A DNA stretch of 64,000 bases from JAXGQE01 sp040766585. GTDB lineage: Bacteria > Bacillota > SLNR01. The position numbers and the translations under genes are program-made. Positions 53,549 to 61,004 of this stretch are shown piece by piece. Under the pieces are notes generated by a model, which did no database searches, had not been told where the DNA came from, and saw only the letters and a list, made by a program, of their open reading frames with translations. The stretch lies in NCBI GenBank assembly GCA_040766585.1, contig JAXGQE010000002.1:62001-126000 (forward strand). The letters are read 5' to 3'. Positions within the stretch are counted from its first letter, which is position 1. The number at the start of each line of letters is the position of its first letter.

Positions 53549-54469
53549 ATGATTCGAAGAATGGAAAAGGTCGTCACGGTTCAGGATCTTACCAAAAAAT
53601 ACTTCGAAAAGAAGGTGGTAGACAGCATTAGCTTTTCAGTTGTCCAAGGAGAGATATTTGGGCTCCTGGGCCCCAATGGGGCGGGGAAAACCACCACATT
53701 GGAATGCCTGGAGGGTATCCGGCATCCGGATTCAGGTCATATGCAAATCATGGGGATCGATCCGGTACGGGAACCGGAAAAGCTCAGAAACCGGATTGGC
53801 GTTCAACTGCAGAGCGGAGGACTCCCTGCCACCATCAAAGTACGAGAAGCCATGCAGCTTTTCAGCGCCTATCACAAAACAGAGCCGCGAATGGATTTGC
53901 TCCAGAGATTGGGGCTTGAGGAGAAAATGGAAGCGGAGTATCATACTCTGTCCACGGGACAGCAGCGACGTCTGGCCCTGGCTTTGGCCACAGCCCACGA
54001 TCCGGCACTGTTGTTCCTGGATGAACCGACAGCGGGTCTAGATGTGGCCAGCCGTTCGGAACTGCACCGGCTCATGACGGAGATCAAAGAAAGCGGAACC
54101 ACCATCATTCTTACTACCCATGATATGGCGGAAGCCGAGGAAATGGCAGATCGGGTGGCCATTATGCTTCAGGGGAAGATCATCTCCATTGGCACTCCCC
54201 GGGAGTTGACAGCATCCGGATCGGGGTTAACGAAGATTTCTGTTCGGACACTGCAGAATTCAGCCGAGGCCACTTCTTTTCCGGCGGTTGCCAAGCGGTT
54301 CAATCTGGACGAGTATACCATTCTCTTTAGCAGTGATATTGGAGCGACGGTGTCGGCCATCATTGCACACATCGAACAAAAAGAGGATACATTGATTGAT
54401 CTTCGCGTGGAACGCCCTACCCTGGAGGAACGGTTTTTAGAATTGACGAAAGTGGGTGGCACAGCATGA
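53549..54469 (+). CDS. ABC transporter ATP-binding protein (drug/antibiotic exporter type)
   Basis: 306-aa ATPase. Walker A is in LLGPNGAGKTTTLECLEG, the Q-loop in GVQLQSGGLP, the signature LSTGQQRRLALALA, Walker B LLFLDEPTAGLD and the switch His TTHDMAEAEEMA. The C-terminal extension (about 225-306) is as in DrrA/CcmA-type exporters. It pairs with the ABC-2 permease that begins 4 bp inside its stop. Starts at 53549 and 53561 are both possible. The substrate is unknown. Confidence 0.94.
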   Translation: MIRRMEKVVTVQDLTKKYFEKKVVDSISFSVVQGEIFGLLGPNGAGKTTTLECLEGIRHPDSGHMQIMGIDPVREPEKLRNRIGVQLQSGGLPATIKVREAMQLFSAYHKTEPRMDLLQRLGLEEKMEAEYHTLSTGQQRRLALALATAHDPALLFLDEPTAGLDVASRSELHRLMTEIKESGTTIILTTHDMAEAEEMADRVAIMLQGKIISIGTPRELTASGSGLTKISVRTLQNSAEATSFPAVAKRFNLDEYTILFSSDIGATVSAIIAHIEQKEDTLIDLRVERPTLEERFLELTKVGGTA

Positions 54470-55296
54470 GGTCTGCGTTTGCATATCACTTCTCTTTTGA
54501 ATTTTTAACGGGACTGAGGAACAAAACACTGCTGCTGATGATCTACTTGCTCCCTTTGGGCTTTCACTTTATGATGGGATTGATGATGGTAAACATCAAT
54601 CCGTTCTTTCAGGAAACCATGATTCCAGCCATGGTCATATTTGCCATTCTTTCCGGAATGATTCTAGGCCTACCTCAGCCTCTGGCTGAATCCCGGGAAG
54701 CCGGAATATTCCGCAGCTATAAAATTAATGGGGTACCGGCATCATCCATCATCATTATCCCGGCGTTGTCGGCCCTGATTCATACGGTAATCACAGCAGT
54801 GATTATTACTGCAACCGGACATCTATTCTTTGATGCCCCTCTGCCTCAAAACTGGGGTGCATTTGTCCTTGTATTTTTTCTGCTGGCTTTTACTTGCGCC
54901 GGCTTGGGAGCATTAATCGGTGTGATTTCATCCAGTTCTCGTATAACGGTTCTTTGGTCGCAGTTGATTTATCTGCCTTCCATGATGGTGGGTGGGTTGA
55001 TGGTTCCTGCTGCGATGCTGCCGGATACACTGGCTCGAGTAGCCCGGCTCCTGCCCACTTCCTACGGAATGGATGCCTTCAAGGCGATGGCCATGGGCAC
55101 AGCCCTGGAATATGAACCTGTATGGGCGCTCGTAATCCTTTTGGCTGTGGGCATTCTGGCCTTTGGATTATCGTTGTATCTGTTTAGCTGGGACAGCAAG
55201 AACAAATCTCCCCGAAGCCCTTTACTGGCCATACTGGTGCTGATCCCCTTCATTCTCGGTGTGATCCTACTGCCGCTGGGTGGACGAATCCAATGA
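54466..55296 (+). CDS. ABC-2 type transporter permease
   Basis: 276-aa membrane protein with six to seven transmembrane helices. Residues from about 70 (LAESREAGIFRSYKINGVPASSIIIIPAL) carry the ABC-2 family motif after TM2. The LLPTSYGMDAFKAMAMG segment before the last helices is the usual C-terminal signature, and a terminal helix (LLAILVLIPFILGVILL) follows. It forms a homodimer with two copies of the preceding ATPase. Export of lipid, peptide or drug is possible. Confidence 0.92.
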   Translation: MRSAFAYHFSFEFLTGLRNKTLLLMIYLLPLGFHFMMGLMMVNINPFFQETMIPAMVIFAILSGMILGLPQPLAESREAGIFRSYKINGVPASSIIIIPALSALIHTVITAVIITATGHLFFDAPLPQNWGAFVLVFFLLAFTCAGLGALIGVISSSSRITVLWSQLIYLPSMMVGGLMVPAAMLPDTLARVARLLPTSYGMDAFKAMAMGTALEYEPVWALVILLAVGILAFGLSLYLFSWDSKNKSPRSPLLAILVLIPFILGVILLPLGGRIQ

Positions 55297-55465
55297 ATTG
55301 TCCAAGATTTGATCAGGCCAAAGGGGCGGATCAGTTTTGCTCGGCGATAAATGGCAGTGAATTCTCAGTATTTTCAGTCGGATCGATTCCCCATGAAGCA
55401 GTGATATATGCGAGAGGTCTTTTCATTTCGAAGTTCTCCTTTCAATAAGAATAAATTGAAGAGAA

Positions 55466-55565
55466 TTTGATTATCATGCTTGTTTCGTTGATGAAATTTG
55501 CATATGAATCAAATTATCTTGATTTTTGTGCAAGTATGGTATACGATATTAGCATGATAATCAAA
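55466..55565. promoter_or_regulatory. AbiE operator: perfect 15-bp inverted repeats flanking the promoter
   Basis: TTTGATTATCATGCT (55466-55480) is repeated in perfect inverted orientation at 55551-55565. Between the arms lie TTGATT (55519-55524), a 17-nt spacer and TACGAT (55542-55547). The right arm ends 3 bp before the ribosome site GGAGGT. AbiEi antitoxins are known to repress their operon by binding inverted repeats at the promoter, so this is very probably the autoregulatory site. Confidence 0.75.
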
Positions 55566-55579
55566 TTGGAGGTGGTAGA

Positions 55580-56171
55580 ATGGCTATGCCCAATGAACTT
55601 CAATCAGCCCTAAAGCAAAATGGCGGAATCATTACTACCGCTCAAGCGAATCAAGCCGATCTCAAACGAAAGATTGCGACTGCTTGTTAATTCAGGCAAT
55701 TTGGAACGAGTGACTACGGGGATTTATGCTTTACCTGATGAATTTACTGACAAGATGTTTATCGTCCAGCTTCGGCGTCCAAAAATCATCTATTCTCATG
55801 AAACAGCACTGTTTCTGCATGAGCTGACAGACCGTGATCCGATCAATTATATGGTTACTGTTCCAACAGGTTACAACCCAACACGGCTTCGAGAGGATGG
55901 CTTCACAGTCTTCACAATTAAGCGGGAATTGCACGAAATCGGAGTTACAAAACTCACAACAATGTTTGGAAACGCTGTTACGGTTTATGATTTGGAACGC
56001 ACAATTTGTGATTGCTTGAGAAGTCGGAACAATTTGGATATCTCCGTTGTGACAGATGCAGTCAAGCGTTATGCCAAGCGAAAAGATAAAAATCTGAGTA
56101 AACTCATGCAAATGGCAGAAACGTTCAAAGTGACCAAACTGCTCAGAGGCTACATGGAGGTGCTATTATGA
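55580..56171 (+). pseudogene. AbiEi-type antitoxin (type IV TA), frameshifted near the N-terminus
   Basis: The best start is the ATG at 55580 behind GGAGGTGG (MAMPNELQSALKQNGGIITTAQANQA). That frame stops at 55690. The rest of the family sequence (ISNERLRLLVNSGNLERVTTGIYALP, then SHETALFLHELTDRDP and the C-terminal antitoxin domain) continues in another frame to 56171. The shift lies around 55655-55665 (two bases lost or one gained relative to QAGISNERL). The N-terminal winged-helix DNA-binding domain is thus broken. A fallback start at 55620 would give a protein without proper N-terminus. The stop overlaps the toxin start by 4 bp. Confidence 0.85.
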
Positions 56172-57004
56172 AAACATCTACACAGTTAAAAGCTTTAATC
56201 CGAAACCTTTCGAAAAAATCGAATGTTGAGACCGAAATCCTGCTTCGTAATTTCATGATGGAGCGCTTTTTGGAACGTATAGCAGTTTCAGATTACAAAC
56301 ATAACTTTATCCTTAAAGGCGGCATGCTCATTGCTGCGATGGTTGGCATTGATGCGCGCACCACAATGGATATGGATGCTACGATCAAAGGTCAAACTCT
56401 ATCTAAGGCTGAACTTACAGTGATCATTGAGAACATCTTAAAAACTCAAATTGAGGACGGGGCTGTATTTTCATTTCAAGGGATTGAGGAGATCCGAGAG
56501 GAAGCGGACTATCCGGGGTATCGCGTATCGATCGGAGCCGTCTTTGATAAAACGCGTCAGATGCTGAAGATAGACATCACAACTGGAGATTCCGTTACCC
56601 CTAGGGAAATTGAGTATGCCTTTAAACTGATGTTTGAAGATAGAACAATCAGCATTATGGCATACAACTTTGAAACGGTGCTTGCTGAGAAGTATGAGAC
56701 GATCATTACCCGTGGCGTGACCAATACCCGCATGAGAGATTTTTACGATGTATATGTCCTGACCAATACCCAAACCTTCGACGCAAGCATTTTTAAGACA
56801 GCACTGAATAAGACAGCAGAAAAACGCGGCACTACCAAACAGATGTCTGCGGGAGTTATGAATACTATTGATTTCATAATGGGAAACGAGACAATGACTG
56901 ATCTCTGGCAAAAATACCAAAAGAAATACTTCTATGCAGCTGACATTACGTGGGTAATGGTTATCAATGCTGTAAAAGCACTAGCTGAGAATTCCCTGAG
57001 CTAA
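56168..57004 (+). CDS. AbiEii-type nucleotidyltransferase toxin
   Basis: 278-aa type IV toxin with a nucleotidyltransferase fold (AbiEii/AbiGii family), complete. K50-G-G in FILKGGMLIAAM and the D-x-D pair D68/D70 in RTTMDMDATIKG are the nucleotide- and metal-binding motifs. FETVLAEKYETIITRG and TRMRDFYDVYVL are the other conserved blocks. Homologues block growth by modifying nucleotides or tRNA 3' ends and give phage-abortive infection. It is odd that the toxin frame is intact although the antitoxin is frameshifted. Confidence 0.93.
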   Translation: MKTSTQLKALIRNLSKKSNVETEILLRNFMMERFLERIAVSDYKHNFILKGGMLIAAMVGIDARTTMDMDATIKGQTLSKAELTVIIENILKTQIEDGAVFSFQGIEEIREEADYPGYRVSIGAVFDKTRQMLKIDITTGDSVTPREIEYAFKLMFEDRTISIMAYNFETVLAEKYETIITRGVTNTRMRDFYDVYVLTNTQTFDASIFKTALNKTAEKRGTTKQMSAGVMNTIDFIMGNETMTDLWQKYQKKYFYAADITWVMVINAVKALAENSLS

Positions 57005-57032
57005 TAACCACATCCGATCTAGGACACTATAC

Positions 57033-57971
57033 TCATTCATTAGACTTCATCAGTCTTCCGAGATCTTGATAGAAGTGTGAACCTGGTCCATAAAGGTCAT
57101 GTTTCACCAGTGCTGTGTAATAGCTGTCGATGGTGGATGGGGCATTGAATAGCGTTGTGAGCAGATATTTCTTGATGTTCCGGATGAAGGTGGTGTTTTT
57201 ATCCAGGCATTCAAAGACATATTCAATGTGCGTGCTGTCGATGCGTTGCAGCCGTTCCTTGACCAAAGATGCGGGGTAATCATCCCCGGCAACGGTGATG
57301 TATTCTCGCTTGGAACAGAGGGTCTCCACCATCAGGTCCACGATTTCATCCAAACGATCTTTGTCATAACGCTTAACAATAAGCTCGTATTCGATTTTCT
57401 CCTGGATGGATTCCTTGATGGAATGAGCATCCAATCCAATCTCATCCTTCTCGATCGTGGCTTCTCTTGATGGATCAGGGATTGATGGATATTTACTTAA
57501 TCCCTTAGTCTTTAATGGATCTTTATTTGTTTTCTTAGTATTTAATTGCGTTGGATTTCCCAACGTAGGTTTCTCCAACACTGGATTATCCAAGATTGGC
57601 TTTTCCAACATAGGTTTTTCCAATGCAGGATTAGCCGACAGTGGTTCTTTGATTTCATCTGAAGGATCTACTACCAAGTGAGGCTTTTCATAAATCGTGT
57701 AGTCTGTACCCTTAAGGTGACCATACTCATTCCTCTCTCTGGTTCGGACGATGTATCCAGCCCGTTCCAGTTCACGGACTGCTTCCCGAATAGCATCGAT
57801 GCTCTCCCGGTTGATCATGGAAAGCCCCTTGAGGGTGTAATCCCAGTCTTCCGGGAGTGACAGCATCTGAGATAGAAGACCTTTGGACTTCAGCGACAGA
57901 TCCTTGTTTTTCAGATGATGATTCGCCATAACGGTGTAATCCCTCGTTTTCTCAACTCGAAATACAGCCAT
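57033..57971 (-). CDS. Replication-initiator-like helix-turn-helix protein (plasmid/ICE type)
   Basis: 312-aa DNA-binding protein of the type found beside ParA/ParB in clostridial conjugative elements. The winged helix MAVFRVEKTRDYTVMANHHLKNKDLSLKSKGLLSQMLSLP opens it, with DAIREAVRELERAGYI. A variable linker of five 5-residue repeats (LEKPM, LEKPI, LDNPV, LEKPT, LGNPT; about 125-150) and a C-terminal DnaD/DUF6017-like helical domain (about 195-312) follow. The ATG at 57971 has GGAGGG 6 nt upstream; the next in-frame ATG (57977) is too close to it. A terminator separates it from parB. A role in replication of the element is inferred. Confidence 0.8.
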   Translation of the reverse strand: MAVFRVEKTRDYTVMANHHLKNKDLSLKSKGLLSQMLSLPEDWDYTLKGLSMINRESIDAIREAVRELERAGYIVRTRERNEYGHLKGTDYTIYEKPHLVVDPSDEIKEPLSANPALEKPMLEKPILDNPVLEKPTLGNPTQLNTKKTNKDPLKTKGLSKYPSIPDPSREATIEKDEIGLDAHSIKESIQEKIEYELIVKRYDKDRLDEIVDLMVETLCSKREYITVAGDDYPASLVKERLQRIDSTHIEYVFECLDKNTTFIRNIKKYLLTTLFNAPSTIDSYYTALVKHDLYGPGSHFYQDLGRLMKSNE

Positions 57972-57998
57972 CTGCATCCCTCCCTTCGACCGGTTGAA

Positions 57999-58027
57999 TA
58001 AAAAAAGCGCTTCGCATTGAAGCACTT
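57999..58027 (-). terminator. Terminator after parB
   Basis: AAGTGCTTC pairs with GAAGCGCTT (one G-T pair) around AATGC. On the minus strand seven T follow. Lies 11 bp after the parB stop. Confidence 0.85.
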
Positions 58028-58037
58028 CGGAGGGGAA

Positions 58038-58964
58038 TTACCGTTCCTGTGATTGCTGACGCTTCCGCGACCAGCCTTCCAGCAGCTTGATGATGGTTTC
58101 CTCCATCTGCTGGGGTGTATAGGATTTTGGAAAATACTTTTTAAGCTTCTCACCGGTGAGCGTCACCTTGTCCAGTTCACCTTTTTTGTCTTCAGACATA
58201 ATGGCGGTCATAACATCAAAGGTCAGCTTGCCATCCTGACTATATTTCTTTAGGCGCTGAGCCTGCGACAGGGAAGGTGTAGCCTGCTCCATGTCCATGG
58301 CTTCCATCAGCTGGACCTGTTCATGAGGCATGAGGTAAGAAAGCTCAACAGCCGGATTGAAGGCGATCTTTTTAGCATCAACCATATCGAGCAGCTCAGG
58401 GACGAGCTCTGTGAGGCGGATAAAGCGTTGAACTTGAACAGAACTTTCTCCAGCTTCCTTTGCTACAACATCCCTAGCTTTTAACTTGTGTTCAACTTGG
58501 TCAGAAGTTAAATCGTTCCTCCGTCCTTGGTGCTTTATCGCCTCCAGTTTGAGTTTATAGGCGAAGGCGCGTTCACTAGGCAGGATGTTCTCACGCTGAA
58601 TATTGCTGTCAACCATGATGATGGTGGCAGCGTCATCGTCGAGATTGCGGACGATGCAAGGAAGAGTCTCCTTACCGGCCAGCTCACTGGCACGCTTGCG
58701 CCGGTGTCCGGAGATCAACTCATATCCACCTTCTTCACGGGGACGGGCAATGACCGGCACCAGGACGCCGTGTTTGGTGATGCTCTCGGCGGTTTCCAGC
58801 ATTGATTCGTCATCTGTCACCTTGAAGGGGTGATTCTTGAATGGATGAAGCTGTGTAAGAGGAATGTCGATGACCTTTTCCTGTGAGCCTTCGATCCTTG
58901 TTTCTTCAGTCTGAAAGATCTCATCGTAAGAGGTCAGATTTAGATTTCTGCCGCTGGGTTTCAA
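58038..58964 (-). CDS. ParB/RepB/Spo0J family partition protein
   Basis: 308-aa plasmid-type ParB. The N-terminal CTPase fold has IDIPLTQLHPFKNHPFKV, VLVPVIARPREEGGYELISGHRRKRASELAG (the GHRRKRA CTP-binding patch) and NIQRENILPSERAFAYKLK. The central HTH domain (about 150-205) has AKEAGESSVQVQRFIRL, and a C-terminal dimerisation part follows. Translation starts at a TTG (58964) behind AAGGAGGTG, inside the 3' end of parA (44-bp overlap). It forms a partition complex with ParA; no parS sequence was recognised nearby. Confidence 0.93.
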   Translation of the reverse strand: MKPSGRNLNLTSYDEIFQTEETRIEGSQEKVIDIPLTQLHPFKNHPFKVTDDESMLETAESITKHGVLVPVIARPREEGGYELISGHRRKRASELAGKETLPCIVRNLDDDAATIIMVDSNIQRENILPSERAFAYKLKLEAIKHQGRRNDLTSDQVEHKLKARDVVAKEAGESSVQVQRFIRLTELVPELLDMVDAKKIAFNPAVELSYLMPHEQVQLMEAMDMEQATPSLSQAQRLKKYSQDGKLTFDVMTAIMSEDKKGELDKVTLTGEKLKKYFPKSYTPQQMEETIIKLLEGWSRKRQQSQER

Positions 58965-59742
58965 GCTTCATCACCTCCTTCGTCAGATTTCTGTAGGCTT
59001 CTGCTACTTTACCCTTGGGATCATGGGCAAAGATGCTTTTTCCATAGGAAGCAGTTTCTGCCGCCCTCACGGAGTGGGGGATGGACGAGTCGAACACCTT
59101 CAGCTTGGTTCCATAGGTTTCCCGCAAAACAGTACTGATTTCCCTGGCATCATTGGTCCGGTTATCCACCATAGTCAGCAGGATGCCGTCGATTTTCAGC
59201 TTGGGATTGATTTGCTTGCGGACTTTGTTGATGGTTTGAAGCAGCTGCTCCAGACCTTTAGCGGACAAATACTGGGCTTGGACTGGAATTAGGACACTGT
59301 CTGCCGCAGCCAGAGTATTGACTGTCAGCATGCCAAGGGAAGGCATGCAGTCAAGCAGGATGTAGTCATAACGGGGTTTGACTTCATCAAGATACTGTTT
59401 CAGGATCTTTTCCCGGCTCATCACATTGACCAGCGATACCTCAAGTCCAGACAGCTCAATGTTAGCGGGCATCAGATCAACACCTTCAGAATGATGCAAA
59501 ATGCCTTCCTTTGGAGAAAGCACGGTGTCATTCATAGTCTTTCCTAAGACAGAGGAGAGTGTAACTTGCAATTGATCCGGTTGAGGGTGCCCCAAGCTGA
59601 TCGTCATGCTGCCCTGAGGATCGCAATCCACAAGCAAAACCTTCTTACCTTCAGTGGCCAATCCGATGCCTAGATTGGTGCAGGTGGTGGTCTTGCCGAC
59701 TCCACCCTTCTGATTGGCGATGGCGATCACATTGCATGGCAA
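58921..59742 (-). CDS. ParA family partition ATPase
   Basis: 273-aa Walker-type ATPase. The deviant Walker A is ANQKGGVGKTTTCTNLGIGLA (K12 and K18), with VLLVDCDPQGSMT (Walker A') and DYILLDCMPSLGMLTVNTLAAAD (Walker B). Without an N-terminal HTH it is the short Soj-like form. It acts with the overlapping parB gene in segregating a plasmid or integrated element. Its start lies inside the 3' end of the small upstream gene (16-bp overlap). Confidence 0.95.
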   Translation of the reverse strand: MPCNVIAIANQKGGVGKTTTCTNLGIGLATEGKKVLLVDCDPQGSMTISLGHPQPDQLQVTLSSVLGKTMNDTVLSPKEGILHHSEGVDLMPANIELSGLEVSLVNVMSREKILKQYLDEVKPRYDYILLDCMPSLGMLTVNTLAAADSVLIPVQAQYLSAKGLEQLLQTINKVRKQINPKLKIDGILLTMVDNRTNDAREISTVLRETYGTKLKVFDSSIPHSVRAAETASYGKSIFAHDPKGKVAEAYRNLTKEVMKLETQRQKSKSDLLR

Positions 59743-60068
59743 GGGAGATCACCTCCGACCCGATTCAGAATTCCTGTAAGGAATGAGCTCAAGAAGCAGC
59801 TGTAGATAATACTGGGCCTCTGCACCATGACAATTCGGCAGTCGATTTCTCCAGGCATCTGGCTACCCATGATCTCATACATCATTCCGAGAAAAACAGC
59901 GAATTGCTCATCATTGGTGATGGAATGCATATAGAACAGGGTATCGACGAACTCGCCCAGGCTATCCAAATCATCAAAGGATACGGATACAACCTCGGCA
60001 AAGACTTCGCCTTGCTCCTCGGCCAATTGGCAGACTTGCTTGTAACGTTGATTAAAGGTTTCTTTCAT
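59727..60068 (-). CDS. Small hypothetical protein upstream of parA
   Basis: 113-aa acidic protein, not recognised. It has a helical N-terminal half (RYKQVCQLAEEQGEVFAEVVSVSFDDLDSLGEFVDTLFYM) and a more hydrophobic C-terminus. It overlaps parA by 16 bp and has GGAGGTCGCC before its ATG, so it is translated and coupled to the partition genes. Similar-sized accessory ORFs precede parA in clostridial mobile elements. Confidence 0.65.
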   Translation of the reverse strand: MKETFNQRYKQVCQLAEEQGEVFAEVVSVSFDDLDSLGEFVDTLFYMHSITNDEQFAVFLGMMYEIMGSQMPGEIDCRIVMVQRPSIIYSCFLSSFLTGILNRVGGDLPCHAM

Positions 60069-60092
60069 GGCGACCTCCTTGAATTTTTCGAA

Positions 60093-60122
60093 ATAAAAAA
60101 CACCTTCGCGAGGAAGGTGTTT
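60093..60122 (-). terminator. Terminator upstream of the partition operon
   Basis: AAACACCTTC pairs with GAAGGTGTTT around a 5-nt loop, followed by TTTTTTATTT on the minus strand. It ends the XRE/membrane-protein transcript, or attenuates entry into the par operon. Confidence 0.85.
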
Positions 60123-60218
60123 AGATCAAATGTAGTGATACTATTATTCTTATATTCGGATGCCGGAACAATATCTGGATATCAACCGCACTTGATTTTG
60201 TCATTTAAATGATTCCTT

Positions 60219-60632
60219 CTATCTACTCCTGACAATGATTATCCCAATGCCGTTGATCATTATAAATGCGAAGAGAGTAAGCAACGCAGCATCTACAGGA
60301 ATCACCTCAATTCTCATAATCTTAAGGGCCAAAATCGTGCCGGCCAGGATGAATTGAAGAACATACAACATGATCATGGAGTATCTTTGCATCATATAAA
60401 CTGTCCGTTCATCATATGACGCTGCTTTGCCGTTCCTATTTTCATTGCTTCTATACTTACTGACCAATTGAGAAGTCAGGGCAGCAGCACCGACACCGAT
60501 CAACAGAGGAACTACAAAAACTAAAATAGCCTGTTTACTCAGATCTTCATTAAGATAAACGGCCAATACTCCTCCTGCTGCCGTTGCCAAGAAGATTACG
60601 ATCCACAATAAAATGGAATATTTTCTACTCAT
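60219..60632 (-). CDS. Hypothetical four-helix membrane protein, partner of XRE regulator
   Basis: 137-aa integral membrane protein with helices at about 8-26, 33-55, 83-105 and 113-133 and a charged cytoplasmic loop (SKYRSNENRNGKAASYDERTV). It resembles DUF2178-type proteins that commonly follow a small XRE regulator in Firmicutes. Its start overlaps the regulator stop by 4 bp. Its function is unknown; modulation of the regulator at the membrane is conceivable. Confidence 0.75.
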   Translation of the reverse strand: MSRKYSILLWIVIFLATAAGGVLAVYLNEDLSKQAILVFVVPLLIGVGAAALTSQLVSKYRSNENRNGKAASYDERTVYMMQRYSMIMLYVLQFILAGTILALKIMRIEVIPVDAALLTLFAFIMINGIGIIIVRSR

Positions 60633-60847
60633 TCTGCATCACCTTTCTCCAGATAAAATATTGATTCGATTGGAAGCTGAAAGTATTCAATGATTTTCAG
60701 AGTCAACTCAAGACTGGGATTATACCGCTCCTTTTCAATGGCATTTATTGTCTGTCGGGTCACGTTAAGATCTTCAGCCATTTTGACCTGGCTGATTTTC
60801 CGTTCGAGTCGTATTTCTTGTATTCTGTTTCGAACTACCAAAGTCAA
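60629..60847 (-). CDS. XRE family transcriptional regulator (72 aa)
   Basis: Minimal Cro/CI-type HTH protein. RIQEIRLERKISQVKMAEDLNVTRQTINAIEKERYNPSLELTLKIIEYFQLPIESIF is the complete five-helix domain with recognition helix VTRQTINAIEK. It starts at TTG 60847 behind GGAGGCGAG. It is coupled to the membrane protein gene and has a clear promoter with an overlapping 18-bp palindrome, so autorepression is expected. Confidence 0.93.
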   Translation of the reverse strand: MTLVVRNRIQEIRLERKISQVKMAEDLNVTRQTINAIEKERYNPSLELTLKIIEYFQLPIESIFYLEKGDAE

Positions 60848-60861
60848 CTCGCCTCCATTAG

Positions 60862-60911
60862 TGTAAAGATATCTTTACATTAATAATAACGGTGGAAATA
60901 AAAACTGTCAA
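60862..60911 (-). promoter_or_regulatory. XRE promoter with overlapping palindromic operator
   Basis: Minus strand TTGACA (60906-60911), 17-nt spacer, TATTAT (60883-60888). The expected start near 60876 falls within the perfect 18-bp palindrome TGTAAAGATATCTTTACA (60862-60879). This is the arrangement expected for autorepression by the XRE protein. Confidence 0.8.
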
Positions 60912-60930
60912 GAAGATTTTACACCTTGAT
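60911..60930. repeat. Left 20-bp direct repeat flanking the decayed IS
   Basis: Identical to 62580-62599. Interpreted as a long target-site duplication; it begins at the last base of the XRE -35 hexamer. Confidence 0.8.
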
Positions 60931-61004
60931 GTAGTTATTCTGTGATAATGTCATGTTGAATTTATTCTGATAAAATGTCACCTATGAGAAGGGAGATATT
61001 CAAC

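Noticed and set aside
57033..58964. parS site near parAB
   Set aside because: No sequence matching the chromosomal parS 16-mer or an obvious iteron set was found in or beside the genes.
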